This document shows, piece after piece, positions 43,798-52,096 of a stretch of 64,000 bases of DNA; position 1 is the first letter of the stretch; the number at the start of each line of letters is the position of its first letter. Location of the stretch: positions 1,860,001-1,924,000 of the forward strand of contig CAWBUW010000012.1 in assembly GCA_963792075.1 (NCBI GenBank), given 5' to 3'. The notes under the pieces are model-generated. The model did no database searches and was not told the origin of the DNA. It saw only the letters and a list, made by a program, of their open reading frames with translations. This stretch comes from CAWBUW01 sp963792075. Lineage in GTDB: Bacteria > Chloroflexota > Anaerolineae > Anaerolineales > UBA4823. A program made the translations under genes and the position numbers.

Positions 43798-43941
43798 ATG
43801 TTTTGCATTGCTCTATCTTCTGCGGCGCAGAAGCTTGGGTTAGATGACGAGGCGATCCTCGAACTCATGGCCGTTATCGATTTGTTCAGTGGTTTCAACA
43901 AATTGATGGACGGCTTGCCAAAATCCCTTATCCCGAACTGA
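43798..43941 (+). pseudogene. C-terminal fragment of a carboxymuconolactone-decarboxylase/AhpD-like protein
   Basis: 47 codons: after ALSSAAQKLG it reads LDDEAILELMAVIDLFSGFN and ends KSLIPN. The pattern of a helix, then a second helix with FN, resembles the end of CMD/AhpD-like proteins. There is no ribosome site, no N-terminal half and no CxxC motif upstream, so it appears to be a remnant. Confidence 0.45.
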
Positions 43942-43943
43942 CT

Positions 43944-45113
43944 TTATTTACTCACCAGCTCGACCGGCTTGAATGGCCCTGGCTCGGCGAGCAAGGCGCG
44001 GGCTGCTGGCAGGGTGTTCCACACATTCCATAACAAGACACCCCGCACGCGGCCCCCCTCCTGATAATAGACCACGCCTTTTTTGTACAACTCTTGCCAT
44101 TGGGTTACTGTTTCCATCTTGCTGTTCAATTCTCCAACGGCCTCATACCCTATTTCAAACAGGTCGGAGTAGAACATTGGCACATGGGTATAAGCTTCGT
44201 TCGCGCCGGCCATGTTCCGGCCAGCCAGTTTTCCCATGTATAGGGCGTTGTCTTCATGCTCCACGCGCACACGTTTCCCCAGCGCGGAGTGGAAGAAGTT
44301 GGCCACATCCCCGGCGGCATAAACGTCTCGGGCGGAGGTCAGTAAATGCTCGTCGACGACAATCCCGTTTTCCACCTGCAAACCGATTTGCTGTGCCAGC
44401 TCAAGGTTGGGGCGAATGCCAATCCCGGCGACCACGCCATCCACCTCGAAGGTGCGACCACTTTTGGTTTGAACGGCGTAGCGGTCACCGATTGGTTCGA
44501 GGCTTGACACGAATTCACGCGTGACGACCTCTACGCCCTTCTGGCGATAGAAATTATTCAGGAATTGAGCGAGATCTCCCGGGTAGATATGGGCGCCAAT
44601 GGCTTCTTCAGGAAAGACCATGACGACTTTTTTGCCGTTCATGGTCAACGCGGCTGCAATCTCTGAACCGATAAAGCCGCCTCCGATGACCAGGAACTTT
44701 TCCCCATGCTCGGTCATAGCTCGCAGGCGCTGGTAATCCTGGAAGCTGCGGTAATAGATGACGTGGTCACCCCCAAATGGCAAACGGACCGGTGAGCCAC
44801 CCGTAGCCAACAAGACTTTTTCGTATGTGTATTCTTCCCCTTGATCATCCTGGAGAGTTTTCGTGCGGGAATCGAGTCGGGTTACCGTGCGACCCAGGTG
44901 CAGCTCGGCGCCAAGGTCCTGTGTATTGCGCCAGATCTTCTCGACCGGCTTGCCCTTCCACAGCCCCTTGGAAAGTAATGGCCGCGCGTAGGGTGGATTG
45001 GGCTCCTGGCTGATCAGGCCAATGGAGCCTGTGGCATCCAGCTCACGGATGCCCCGTACAGATGCATCTCCCGTCAGGCCGCCGCCTACAATGAGATATT
45101 TGTAATTTTTCAT
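43944..45113 (-). CDS. NAD(P)/FAD-dependent oxidoreductase (ferredoxin/rubredoxin reductase type)
   Basis: 389 residues from ATG 45113 (AAGGAG upstream). FAD motif IVGGGLTGD near residue 7, the PPYARPLLSKGLWKGK loop typical of Rieske/ferredoxin reductases, NAD motif VIGGGFIGSEIAAAL near residue 145, and YAAGDVANF near residue 265. No CxxC redox pair is present, so it is not a thioredoxin-reductase type. The electron acceptor is unknown. A 19-bp palindrome separates it from the upstream lipoprotein gene. Confidence 0.9.
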   Translation of the reverse strand: MKNYKYLIVGGGLTGDASVRGIRELDATGSIGLISQEPNPPYARPLLSKGLWKGKPVEKIWRNTQDLGAELHLGRTVTRLDSRTKTLQDDQGEEYTYEKVLLATGGSPVRLPFGGDHVIYYRSFQDYQRLRAMTEHGEKFLVIGGGFIGSEIAAALTMNGKKVVMVFPEEAIGAHIYPGDLAQFLNNFYRQKGVEVVTREFVSSLEPIGDRYAVQTKSGRTFEVDGVVAGIGIRPNLELAQQIGLQVENGIVVDEHLLTSARDVYAAGDVANFFHSALGKRVRVEHEDNALYMGKLAGRNMAGANEAYTHVPMFYSDLFEIGYEAVGELNSKMETVTQWQELYKKGVVYYQEGGRVRGVLLWNVWNTLPAARALLAEPGPFKPVELVSK

Positions 45114-45132
45114 GGGTTTCTCCTTCTTGTTC

Positions 45133-45173
45133 TTGGGATGTGTACGGCAGCTACGCTGCCGTACACATCCCAA
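45133..45173. repeat. 19-bp-arm perfect palindrome with TAC loop
   Basis: Arms 45133-45151 and 45155-45173 match perfectly around TAC. It lies just past the duplicated-domain lipoprotein and before the oxidoreductase start. Confidence 0.85.
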
Positions 45174-45179
45174 AGAAAT

Positions 45180-46451
45180 TCATTTTCCGAACTGGGCAGC
45201 AATCCCTGCGGAAAGCATGCCGGACATCTGGAGGATCTCGTTATGGACCTTGTCATACGCAGTGATGTCGCCTGCCCAATCGCCTTTCAACCTGGCGGTA
45301 GCTTCTTCCAGGGTCAGGTCCAGGTGAGTCTTCATCATCGTCTGCAGGTCACCTAAGGGCCAGTTCTTCGGGTTTGCGCTGTTGAGCAAGCTGGCAATCT
45401 GATTGGCATTGTCATACCAACGCTGGCTGTCAGCCGTGAACCTGGCGCTTTCGCCAGACTTTGCGGCTGACAGCAGATCGGCCGCCGTCAAGATGTGGTC
45501 TTTAAGCAGCGAGGTAAGCTGGTCCCCAGCCTGGTCGCCGTAAAAGGGCTTGATCGCATTACCAATATCTACCTGGTTTTGCAGCAGCCGCTGGGCAGCG
45601 GTATCTGCGTCTGGCAGTCCGCTGGTGGCGCTGATGATGTACACACGCGTCCAGGTCACATGGTCTTCCCACAGCTTATCCATTGCCAGGGTAAGCTCGA
45701 CCTTTGACTGGGAGACTTTTGGATGGGTAAACTTATTGGGGAATTGTTGGATGATCCCCGCCGTGAGCATATCTGCCATCTGGAGGATTTCCGCGTGCAC
45801 CTGATCGTAAGCTTCCACATCACCAGCCCAGTCCCCTTTCAGACGGGCGGTGGCTTCCGCCAGGGTCAGGTCCAGGTGGGACTTCATCATGGACTGCATG
45901 TCGCCGAGCGGCCAGTTTTTGGGGTTGGCGCTGTTAAGAAAACTGGCAATTTGATTGGCATTGTCATACCAGGTTTTACTGGCAGCTTCGAGCTTGGCAC
46001 TGTCGCCTGATTTTGCCGCAGCCAGCAGCTCTGCAGCGGTCAGGATGTGATCTTTCAGCAGGGAAGCCAATTGGTCCCCGGCCTGCTCGCCGTAAAAAGG
46101 CCTGATCGCCGCGCCGATGTCGGCCTGGTTCTGCAGCAAACGCCCGGCTGCGGCATCTGCTTCTGGCAAACCGGCGACGGCAGCGATAATATATACGCGC
46201 GTCCAGGTGATGTGGTCTTCCCAGAGCTTACGGACGGCCTGCTGGAAAACAAGCGGGTCAATCTTGGATGCGGGCTCCTTTGAGGCCGGCATGGGTGCTT
46301 CAGCTACATCCGAAGCTGGTTGAGCCGGTGCCGGCAAAGCCGGCGCCAGGTTTGCCGCAGCGGACAGCGTGGGCGCACAGGCGCTTAGCAAGACGCTCAC
46401 GATCAAAACGACCGTGATGACTGCGAAAAATTTAGACTGGATGGTTTTCAT
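45180..46451 (-). CDS. lipoprotein with two tandem helical (metal-binding-like) repeats
   Basis: 423 residues. Signal with lipobox VLLSAC, an Ala/Pro linker, then two copies of a domain of about 165 residues (near 70-240 and 255-420). Both carry LWEDH-V/I-TWTRVYII, FYG-x-QAGDQL, LLKDHI, WYDNANQIAS, H-LDLTL-x-EATARL and EILQM-x-ML. The conserved His, Asp and Glu and the helical pattern suggest a four-helix bundle. Similar single-domain proteins in Firmicutes are, as I recall, of unknown function and often mislabelled. AAAGGAG precedes the ATG. Confidence 0.82.
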   Translation of the reverse strand: MKTIQSKFFAVITVVLIVSVLLSACAPTLSAAANLAPALPAPAQPASDVAEAPMPASKEPASKIDPLVFQQAVRKLWEDHITWTRVYIIAAVAGLPEADAAAGRLLQNQADIGAAIRPFYGEQAGDQLASLLKDHILTAAELLAAAKSGDSAKLEAASKTWYDNANQIASFLNSANPKNWPLGDMQSMMKSHLDLTLAEATARLKGDWAGDVEAYDQVHAEILQMADMLTAGIIQQFPNKFTHPKVSQSKVELTLAMDKLWEDHVTWTRVYIISATSGLPDADTAAQRLLQNQVDIGNAIKPFYGDQAGDQLTSLLKDHILTAADLLSAAKSGESARFTADSQRWYDNANQIASLLNSANPKNWPLGDLQTMMKTHLDLTLEEATARLKGDWAGDITAYDKVHNEILQMSGMLSAGIAAQFGK

Positions 46452-46638
46452 GGTTCGAGCTCCTTTTTTTATTGGTTAGACCGGATCGAGTGCTAACTCA
46501 AGGAGATCGCTTTTTCGCTGAAGCTTTCACCTTCTTATTAAACTCGGGTATCTGCTTATTAGTTGCACATATAAGATTATTCTTACCAAGATAGTAATAT
46601 TCATTTGCCCTGGTCTTTTTGGGCAGCCTGACATAACC

Positions 46639-46673
46639 AAAAAAGCCAGGGCGGTGCCACGCACCGCCCTGGC
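46639..46673 (-). terminator. intrinsic terminator after the zinc-finger gene
   Basis: GCCAGGGCGGTG (46645-46656) pairs with CACCGCCCTGGC (46662-46673), followed on the minus strand by TTTTTT. It separates the sigma-factor pair from the lipoprotein gene. Confidence 0.88.
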
Positions 46674-46712
46674 CTGGGTGTAGAAAGTCAAATTTTTGAT
46701 CTTTGCCAGATA

Positions 46713-46985
46713 TTAGGGGATCAGATCGCGTAAATCATCGATCGATGGCGCTCTGCCCTGGTCTTCGAGGCGGCGAAGGTCGAGCAAAGTATCATATTCC
46801 TCACGGCAGGCGCTGCATTGGACCAAATGCTGGACGACCTGAGGCATTTTAACCGCTGGGTCTGCGCCAGACACTTGCAGCTCGACCAATGAGGACACCC
46901 CATCAAAACATTCGCTGCAGGAGATTTCTTCGTCCTGGGTATGGTAAATGTTTTGCAGCCAGCTTTCAAAGCGGTTTTTTTGCAT
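46713..46985 (-). CDS. putative zinc-finger anti-sigma factor
   Basis: 90 residues. It contains CSECFDGVSSLVELQVSG and then HLVQCSACREEYDTLLDL, the H-x3-C-x2-C pattern of ZAS (RsrA/ChrR-like) anti-sigma proteins. There is no membrane helix, so it would be cytoplasmic. It starts 40 bases after the sigma factor gene in the same direction. It probably holds the sigma factor inactive until a signal such as oxidation releases it (inference). Confidence 0.8.
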   Translation of the reverse strand: MQKNRFESWLQNIYHTQDEEISCSECFDGVSSLVELQVSGADPAVKMPQVVQHLVQCSACREEYDTLLDLRRLEDQGRAPSIDDLRDLIP

Positions 46986-47025
46986 ATTTATTCCTTAATC
47001 ATTAGTTGCACAACCAGCCAGAATC

Positions 47026-47688
47026 TTACTCCGCAGCGCCAAATAAACCGAGTGTTTCAGCTACTCCAAAACCGCAACTCTGCAGGCCAGCCTTTAGCTT
47101 TATACGTGCATCATGCAGCAGCTTATACACTGCGTTCCGGTTTGCGCCCAGATGGCGGACGACTTCGTCCATAGGGACCTCATGGACCACCATGAGGCGA
47201 AGCACCTGGCGCTGTCTGTCCGTCAGGTCCTGGTCAAACACAGCCCGGAGGATGCCGCGCAGCTCAGCCTGCATGGCGGCTTGCTCGGGAGATATGCCAC
47301 CAGGCGTATCTCGCAGCACCCATTGGGAAAAAGCTTCTGTCTCAGGTTCAGAGAGCTCGTCGAGAGAGACCCCTTTCCAGCGCTCGCGGCGCGCAGCCAT
47401 GAGGGCCATATTGATCGCAAATTTATACGCCCAGGTGGAAAATTTGCTGTCGCCGCGGAAGTCCGCCAGATGGCTCATTACCGCGATCAGCGCATCCTGG
47501 GCGCAATCTTCAGCCTGTTGGAGTATCTCGCCATGGCCCAATCCGCCGAAATCGCTCAGGTTGCGGCTGAAAAAATACAGAGCGGCGCGCAGGAGGATAT
47601 TCCGCAGATCGGCGATGGCGGCTTCTTGGATCGCATCGCCTGCGTTCAAATCGTGCAGCCACTCCTGGTTTGTTCGCGTATCAGTCAT
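47026..47688 (-). CDS. ECF-type RNA polymerase sigma factor
   Basis: 220 residues. Region 2: EDCAQDALIAVMSHLADFRGDSKFSTWAYKFA, a clear ECF signature. Region 4: LTDRQRQVLRLMVVHEVPMDEVVRHLG, then NRNAVYKLLHDARIKLKA with the HTH. A longer linker (about 60 residues) than usual joins the two. There is no Shine-Dalgarno. A TATAAT ends 8 bases before the ATG, so the mRNA may be leaderless. It pairs with the zinc-finger gene downstream. Confidence 0.92.
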   Translation of the reverse strand: MTDTRTNQEWLHDLNAGDAIQEAAIADLRNILLRAALYFFSRNLSDFGGLGHGEILQQAEDCAQDALIAVMSHLADFRGDSKFSTWAYKFAINMALMAARRERWKGVSLDELSEPETEAFSQWVLRDTPGGISPEQAAMQAELRGILRAVFDQDLTDRQRQVLRLMVVHEVPMDEVVRHLGANRNAVYKLLHDARIKLKAGLQSCGFGVAETLGLFGAAE

Positions 47689-47696
47689 TTGATTAT

Positions 47697-47702
47697 ATTA
47701 TA
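47697..47702 (-). promoter_or_regulatory. -10 box before the ECF sigma gene
   Basis: TATAAT on the minus strand, 8 bases from ATG 47688. A second overlapping TATAAT lies 3 bases from the ATG. Confidence 0.4.
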
Positions 47703-47857
47703 TATGGTTTGGAGGTATGAAGTGGGACGTCTTCGCTCGCCGGTACAGCCTTCTCATTTCATTGTGCGCCCTTTCTCACGGGAACACAAATAAATATGAT
47801 ATAATTTGTCATAATTTATTAAAATCCACCCAGAAAACAGAGCGGAAAGGATGAAGA

Positions 47858-48220
47858 ATGCTTGATCTAAACTCAGTCATGATCGGAACGAAACAACCCA
47901 AAGTCCTGGCGGCTTTTTATGAGAAAGTCATCGGAAAGCCAGCGGAGATGGTTGATGAAGCCTACGGCTTCTATGGTTGGAAAGTGGGGACAGCCTATTT
48001 CTCCGTTCTGGACCATTCCGAAATGGTGGGGCGCACCAAAGACCCCGGGCGGGTGTTGCTGAATTTCGAAACGAAGCAAGTCAGCGAGGAGTTTGAGCGC
48101 ATCAAAGCCCTGGGAGGCACAGTCATTAAAGAGCCCTATGATATGGAAGGCGGAAAGATCGCCACCCTGGCCGACCCGGATGGGAACTATTTCCAATTGA
48201 TAACGCCCATGGAGATGTGA
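47858..48220 (+). CDS. VOC superfamily (glyoxalase-like) protein
   Basis: 120 residues forming a single vicinal-oxygen-chelate domain: MLDLNSVMIGTKQPKVLAAFYEKVIG, then FYGWKVGTAYFSVLDH and the closing TLADPDGNYFQLITP. Members include glyoxalases, dioxygenases and antibiotic-resistance proteins. The specific activity is not predictable. AAAGG is the ribosome site. It is divergent from the ECF sigma gene and convergent with the aldo/keto reductase. Confidence 0.88.
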   Translation: MLDLNSVMIGTKQPKVLAAFYEKVIGKPAEMVDEAYGFYGWKVGTAYFSVLDHSEMVGRTKDPGRVLLNFETKQVSEEFERIKALGGTVIKEPYDMEGGKIATLADPDGNYFQLITPMEM

Positions 48221-48333
48221 TCATCCATCGGTTTTCAAACTCCTGGGCTGGCGGATGTGCGCTCGTTTCCGTCCGGAAAGGTCCTGCTGACTTACGAGCC
48301 GGTATAAAGCTGCGCGCACCCCCAAAGGCAAGG

Positions 48334-49338
48334 CTAAAAAATCCGCGCTTTCATCCAGTCATTGGAGTTGTGGAAATCGGCGACGGCGTTGCCCGGGTGG
48401 ACCAGTGTGTCAAAGAGCGGGCGGTCGGCCTCGGCCAGGGTTTCCTCGAGGATACCCAGGGCATCTTCCAGGTGGGCCAATGTGCGCGGCCCGATGATCG
48501 GCGCGGTGATGCCGGGCTGGTCTTTGTTCCAGAGCAGGGCCAACTGCGAGGCAGTCATGCCACGCTCCTGCGCCATCCGGCTGACGGCCTGGCCCACCTC
48601 CAGCCCGCGCTGGGTGATACGGCCCCTGGCCATGTCGTTGCTCCAGCGCTGGGCGCGCGAGCCCTCCGGGTATTCATCGATCCGGGCGTAGCGGCCGGCC
48701 AGCACGCCCATCGCCAGCGGCGACCAGGGCAAGATAGCCAGCTCATACTTTTGGGCTAACGGGATCAGTTCGTTTTCGATGCGGCGGTCCAGCAGGTTGT
48801 AGGGCGGCTGTTCGCTGATGTAACGGTTCAGCCCGTAGCGCTCACTGATCGACAACGCTTCCATCACCATCCAGGCTGGGTGCGTGGAGGCGCCGATATA
48901 AAGCACCTTGCCGGTATGGATCAGGTCATCGAAGGCGCGCAAGGTTTCTTCCTGTGGGTGCGTCAGCGGCGGGCGGTGGAGCTGGTACAGGTCGATATGG
49001 TCGGTTTGCAAACGGCGCAGCGAATCCTCGCAGGCCTTGACGATGTGATAGCGCGTCCCGCCGGCCGCGTTGGGCATCTCGCCCACCCGGCTGAAGACCT
49101 TGGTCGCCAGCACAACCTGGTCGCGCAGGCTGCGCTCTTTCAGGAACCGGCCCGTGATGCGCTCACTTTCCCCCTGGTTATAGACATTGGCAGAATCGAA
49201 GAAATTGATCCCGCCTTCTACTGCTTTTTGCATGATGGCAAAAGAGTCGGCTTCATTGGTCGCCCCGCCGAAATTCATCGTTCCCAGGCATAACGGCGAG
49301 ACCAGCACGCCTGAGCGCCCTAATTTTCGATATTCCAT
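48334..49338 (-). CDS. aldo/keto reductase
   Basis: 334 residues, an NADPH-dependent carbonyl reductase of the AKR family. The start block MEYRKLGRSGVLVSPLCLGTM is typical. The catalytic set is visible as the Asp of FDSANVYNQGESE, Tyr of the same stretch, Lys in VVLATKVF and His in YQLHRP. AAAGGAGA precedes the ATG. It resembles the YajO/YghZ-type subgroup. The substrate is unknown. Confidence 0.93.
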   Translation of the reverse strand: MEYRKLGRSGVLVSPLCLGTMNFGGATNEADSFAIMQKAVEGGINFFDSANVYNQGESERITGRFLKERSLRDQVVLATKVFSRVGEMPNAAGGTRYHIVKACEDSLRRLQTDHIDLYQLHRPPLTHPQEETLRAFDDLIHTGKVLYIGASTHPAWMVMEALSISERYGLNRYISEQPPYNLLDRRIENELIPLAQKYELAILPWSPLAMGVLAGRYARIDEYPEGSRAQRWSNDMARGRITQRGLEVGQAVSRMAQERGMTASQLALLWNKDQPGITAPIIGPRTLAHLEDALGILEETLAEADRPLFDTLVHPGNAVADFHNSNDWMKARIF

Positions 49339-49405
49339 GGCATCTCCTTTAGGTCCTTATAGTGTATCACTTAGAGCCCGCTCCAGGTTAGGGATTATAG
49401 AGGGT

Positions 49406-49448
49406 TTGGGGGGATGGGGTGGGGCTACGCCCCACCCCATCCCCCCAA
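49406..49448. repeat. 20-bp-arm perfect palindrome with TAC loop
   Basis: Arms 49406-49425 and 49429-49448, rich in G then C. It lies between divergent genes, so it is not a terminator. A second imperfect inverted repeat follows (GGTAATCGC 49468-49476 and GCGATTACC 49495-49503). Confidence 0.85.
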
Positions 49449-49606
49449 TGTCCTCCTCTGGAGGTAGGGTAATCGCATGAAGCTTCGCTGCCCGGCGATT
49501 ACCTAACAAACCACCTGGATAACACGATAAATAAGATATAATATATCATATGTGCTGGATATGAACAGTCCGCTTTTAACCCCATCGGGGTAAGGAGGTG
49601 CTCCCT

Positions 49607-50257
49607 ATGAGAAAACTTGTGGTTAGCACATTCATGACACTCGACGGCGTGATGCAGGCTCCCGGCGGTCCGCCTGAGGACCCTTCCGGCGGCTTTCCAT
49701 ACGGGGGATGGTCGGTCAACTACTGGGATGAAGCGATGGGCCAAAGGATGGGTGAATTTATGGGAAAGCCTTTCGACCTTCTCCTGGGCAGAAAAACCTA
49801 TGAGATTTTTGCTGCTCACTGGCCGTATTCCAACGAGCCCGGTGCAGACCTGATCAACAACGCGAAAAAGTATGTAGCCTCCAGGACGCTCAAGAAGGTC
49901 GATTGGAACAATTCTGCGCTATTAAAGGGGGCTGTCCCACAAGAGGTCAGGAAGCTAAAAGAACAAGGTGGACCAGAGCTGCAAGTCCATGGCAGCAGCA
50001 ACTTGATCCAGACACTGCTCAAGCACAGCCTGGTTGACGAGTACCTTCTCTGGATTTTCCCGGTTGTCATCGGAAAAGGCAAGCGGCTTTTTGGAGAGGG
50101 GACACTCCCTTCCGGACTCAAGCTCACAGACAGCAAAGTATTTAGCACCGGCGTGATCATGGCAACATACAAACCGGCAGGAGAGATTAAGATCGGTACT
50201 TTTGAGCTAGAAAAACCTTCCCGTGGGGCCGGAAGTGGGGGGCGACCCTCAGTGTAG
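49607..50257 (+). CDS. dihydrofolate-reductase-like protein (RibD C-terminal family)
   Basis: 216 residues. AAGGAGG before ATG 49607. The block STFMTLDGVMQAPGGPPEDP is the hallmark of the small RibD-C reductases. The NADPH-binding part is LLLGRKTYEIFAAHWP, and LQVHGSSNLIQTLLKHSLVDEY is the second conserved block. These proteins are related to the pyrimidine reductase of riboflavin synthesis but most have no proven role. It ends convergently with the NagB-like gene. Confidence 0.9.
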   Translation: MRKLVVSTFMTLDGVMQAPGGPPEDPSGGFPYGGWSVNYWDEAMGQRMGEFMGKPFDLLLGRKTYEIFAAHWPYSNEPGADLINNAKKYVASRTLKKVDWNNSALLKGAVPQEVRKLKEQGGPELQVHGSSNLIQTLLKHSLVDEYLLWIFPVVIGKGKRLFGEGTLPSGLKLTDSKVFSTGVIMATYKPAGEIKIGTFELEKPSRGAGSGGRPSV

Positions 50258-50370
50258 AGATGGTGGGTCCTCAAAACATTTGGCGGCAAGACGATCGAGG
50301 TTGGCGTACAGGATTCGTTGCAGCAACTCAAGCGGAGGGCCGAAGCTCGCTATTGCCATGTGGAGAGAGA

Positions 50371-51180
50371 CTAATCTGGGAATGATCGTGATTGAGCAAG
50401 GTGGAGAATCTTCTGGCCCGAGTCGGCATCTAGGTATAAATGAGCATGAGGCATCTTGCGAAGAATCGTGCCTGGGCAATTTTCGCTTACAGGATCATTT
50501 AATGAACGGTAAACCGCATCCATTTTGCGGGCTTCCGGCACGAGTGCCAAAACATAGGCCGCAGCAAATAACGCGGGTATTGTTAAGGTAATTGCATGAG
50601 TTGGCACTTCGTCAATGTTTTTGAAGTGTCCTTCTCCAACCTGTTGGCGGCGCGAAACATCATCCAATTTGACGATTTTCACCCAGCGCGAATCATTGAA
50701 ATCGGCAAATGGCGGATCGTTGAATGCAAGATGTCCATTCTCGCCAATTCCCAGGACGCACAGGTCTGCCGGATGTGCGTGCAGCAATTTTTCATAATCC
50801 TTGCAAGCTTTCTCAGCATTATTGAGTGTGGTTGGTGGAACTGGGAAGAATTCTTTTGGCTGAATGTAATCCAGGATATGCAATTTCAAAAATAATGGAA
50901 AACTGGCTGGATGCGCAGGGTCCAACCCGACATACTCATCCATATGAAAGATATTGACCTTGGACCATTCTACGGGCATTGTTCTGAGTGCCTTCAAAAA
51001 GGTTAACTGCGAATTACCTGTGGCGATGATTGCATTGGCTTCGCCTTTATTACGAATCGCTTGCTGGAGAATGATGGTTGCTTCTTCAGCGGCCGCTAAA
51101 CCTAATTCATCGTTTGTACGATAAATACTGGTTTGCAAGTCTTCAAATTTTGCTTCTTTGATTGGCATGGGTGTCATCAT
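50371..51180 (-). CDS. nagB: glucosamine-6-phosphate deaminase-like protein (NagB family)
   Basis: 269 residues. FHMDEYVGLDPAHPAS near residue 80 holds the Asp (D72 in E. coli). The active-site loop LGIGENGHLAFNDPP keeps the histidine but has Asn at the 141 position, as in Gram-positive NagB, and Asp where E. coli has Glu148. The usual reaction is GlcN6P to Fru6P plus ammonia. AAAGGAG precedes the ATG. As last gene of an ABC/methyltransferase operon it may act on an unusual amino sugar (inference). Confidence 0.87.
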   Translation of the reverse strand: MMTPMPIKEAKFEDLQTSIYRTNDELGLAAAEEATIILQQAIRNKGEANAIIATGNSQLTFLKALRTMPVEWSKVNIFHMDEYVGLDPAHPASFPLFLKLHILDYIQPKEFFPVPPTTLNNAEKACKDYEKLLHAHPADLCVLGIGENGHLAFNDPPFADFNDSRWVKIVKLDDVSRRQQVGEGHFKNIDEVPTHAITLTIPALFAAAYVLALVPEARKMDAVYRSLNDPVSENCPGTILRKMPHAHLYLDADSGQKILHLAQSRSFPD

Positions 51181-51224
51181 GAAACTCCTTTGAGAACAAA
51201 ATAAATTGGGCCTTTCCCGAAAGG

Positions 51225-52079
51225 TTATCCTTTAATTGCGCCTTCCAAGAAACCACGCACATAGTAGCGTTGCGCTAATACGAATAAGATCAATGCGGGT
51301 AAAACGGAAAGAACAATAACGGCGCTCAACGTGCCATACGCCCAAGACATTGCTTCATCCTTCAAAAAGAAAATACCGACGGAAATAGGCAGAAGTTCAG
51401 GCTTGGTCATCAAAGTTACGGCAAACAAGAACTCTTCCCAAATCGAGAGAAATGTAAACACAATTGCCGAGGTAAGACCGGCATTCGCCAAAGGTAACAT
51501 GACCAGCGTGAGAGTTTGCCAGACTCCTGCCCCATCAATCTGGGCAGCATCCTCCAGTTCAGCGGGAATACTTCGAAATGTACTGCGCATAATCAAGAGC
51601 GCAATCGGCAGGTTGATTGCAACATAAGGCAAAATCAATCCCAGGTACTTGTTCAAAAGGTTGAACTTAAGCAACATTATGTAAAGGGGGATTAGGAATA
51701 CTACATTTGGCACGCCAAGGATAAAAAGGAACGAAGCAAACAGGATATTCCGGGCTGGAAAACGCAATCGTGCAAATGCATATCCCGCCAAGGTCGAAAA
51801 AATCGCGACAATGCCAACGCTCACAAGCGTAACCAGGAAACTGTTTTTCATATAGATGGGGAATAGTTTCGCTCGTTCAACAATCGTTTGATACTGTACG
51901 AGAGTCCATTGTTGAGGTAAAACGGTTATTTCCCCGGTGTAAATCTCTTCTGTACTCTTGAAGGATGTGAAAAGGACCCATAACAAAGGAGAAAAGAAAA
52001 CCAAGGCAATGAGAAAAAGTAATATCGTTTGAGGCAAGCGCTTTAGGATAGAACGGGCAGATGTGTTATTGAAACGCAT
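51225..52079 (-). CDS. carbohydrate ABC transporter permease (MalG/CUT1 type)
   Basis: 284 residues with six membrane helices. The EAA loop reads ELEDAAQIDGAGVWQTLTLVMLPLANAGL near residue 190, where the permease meets the ATPase. TTLSAVIVLSVLPALILFVLAQRYYVRGFLEGAIKG is the family's typical ending. GGAGG precedes the ATG. It pairs with the neighbouring MalF-like permease and the binding lipoprotein. No ATPase gene is in the operon, so a shared ATPase elsewhere must energise it. Confidence 0.93.
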   Translation of the reverse strand: MRFNNTSARSILKRLPQTILLFLIALVFFSPLLWVLFTSFKSTEEIYTGEITVLPQQWTLVQYQTIVERAKLFPIYMKNSFLVTLVSVGIVAIFSTLAGYAFARLRFPARNILFASFLFILGVPNVVFLIPLYIMLLKFNLLNKYLGLILPYVAINLPIALLIMRSTFRSIPAELEDAAQIDGAGVWQTLTLVMLPLANAGLTSAIVFTFLSIWEEFLFAVTLMTKPELLPISVGIFFLKDEAMSWAYGTLSAVIVLSVLPALILFVLAQRYYVRGFLEGAIKG

Positions 52080-52096
52080 TTTTCCTCCAACCAGCT

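Noticed and set aside
46488..46496. GAGTGCTAA upstream of the duplicated-domain lipoprotein gene, one half of a CIRCE (HrcA) site
   Set aside because: The second half-site at 9-base spacing is absent (ATCCGGTC follows on the other side), so an HrcA operator is not supported.
48217..48759. Rightward 180-codon frame overlapping the aldo/keto reductase
   Set aside because: It is antisense to a clear aldo/keto reductase and has no motif of its own. Such shadow frames are expected in GC-rich DNA.
50249..50479. Leftward 76-codon frame after the NagB-like gene, suggesting a frameshifted extension
   Set aside because: The NagB-like protein already has family length and end; the other frame shows no recognisable domain.
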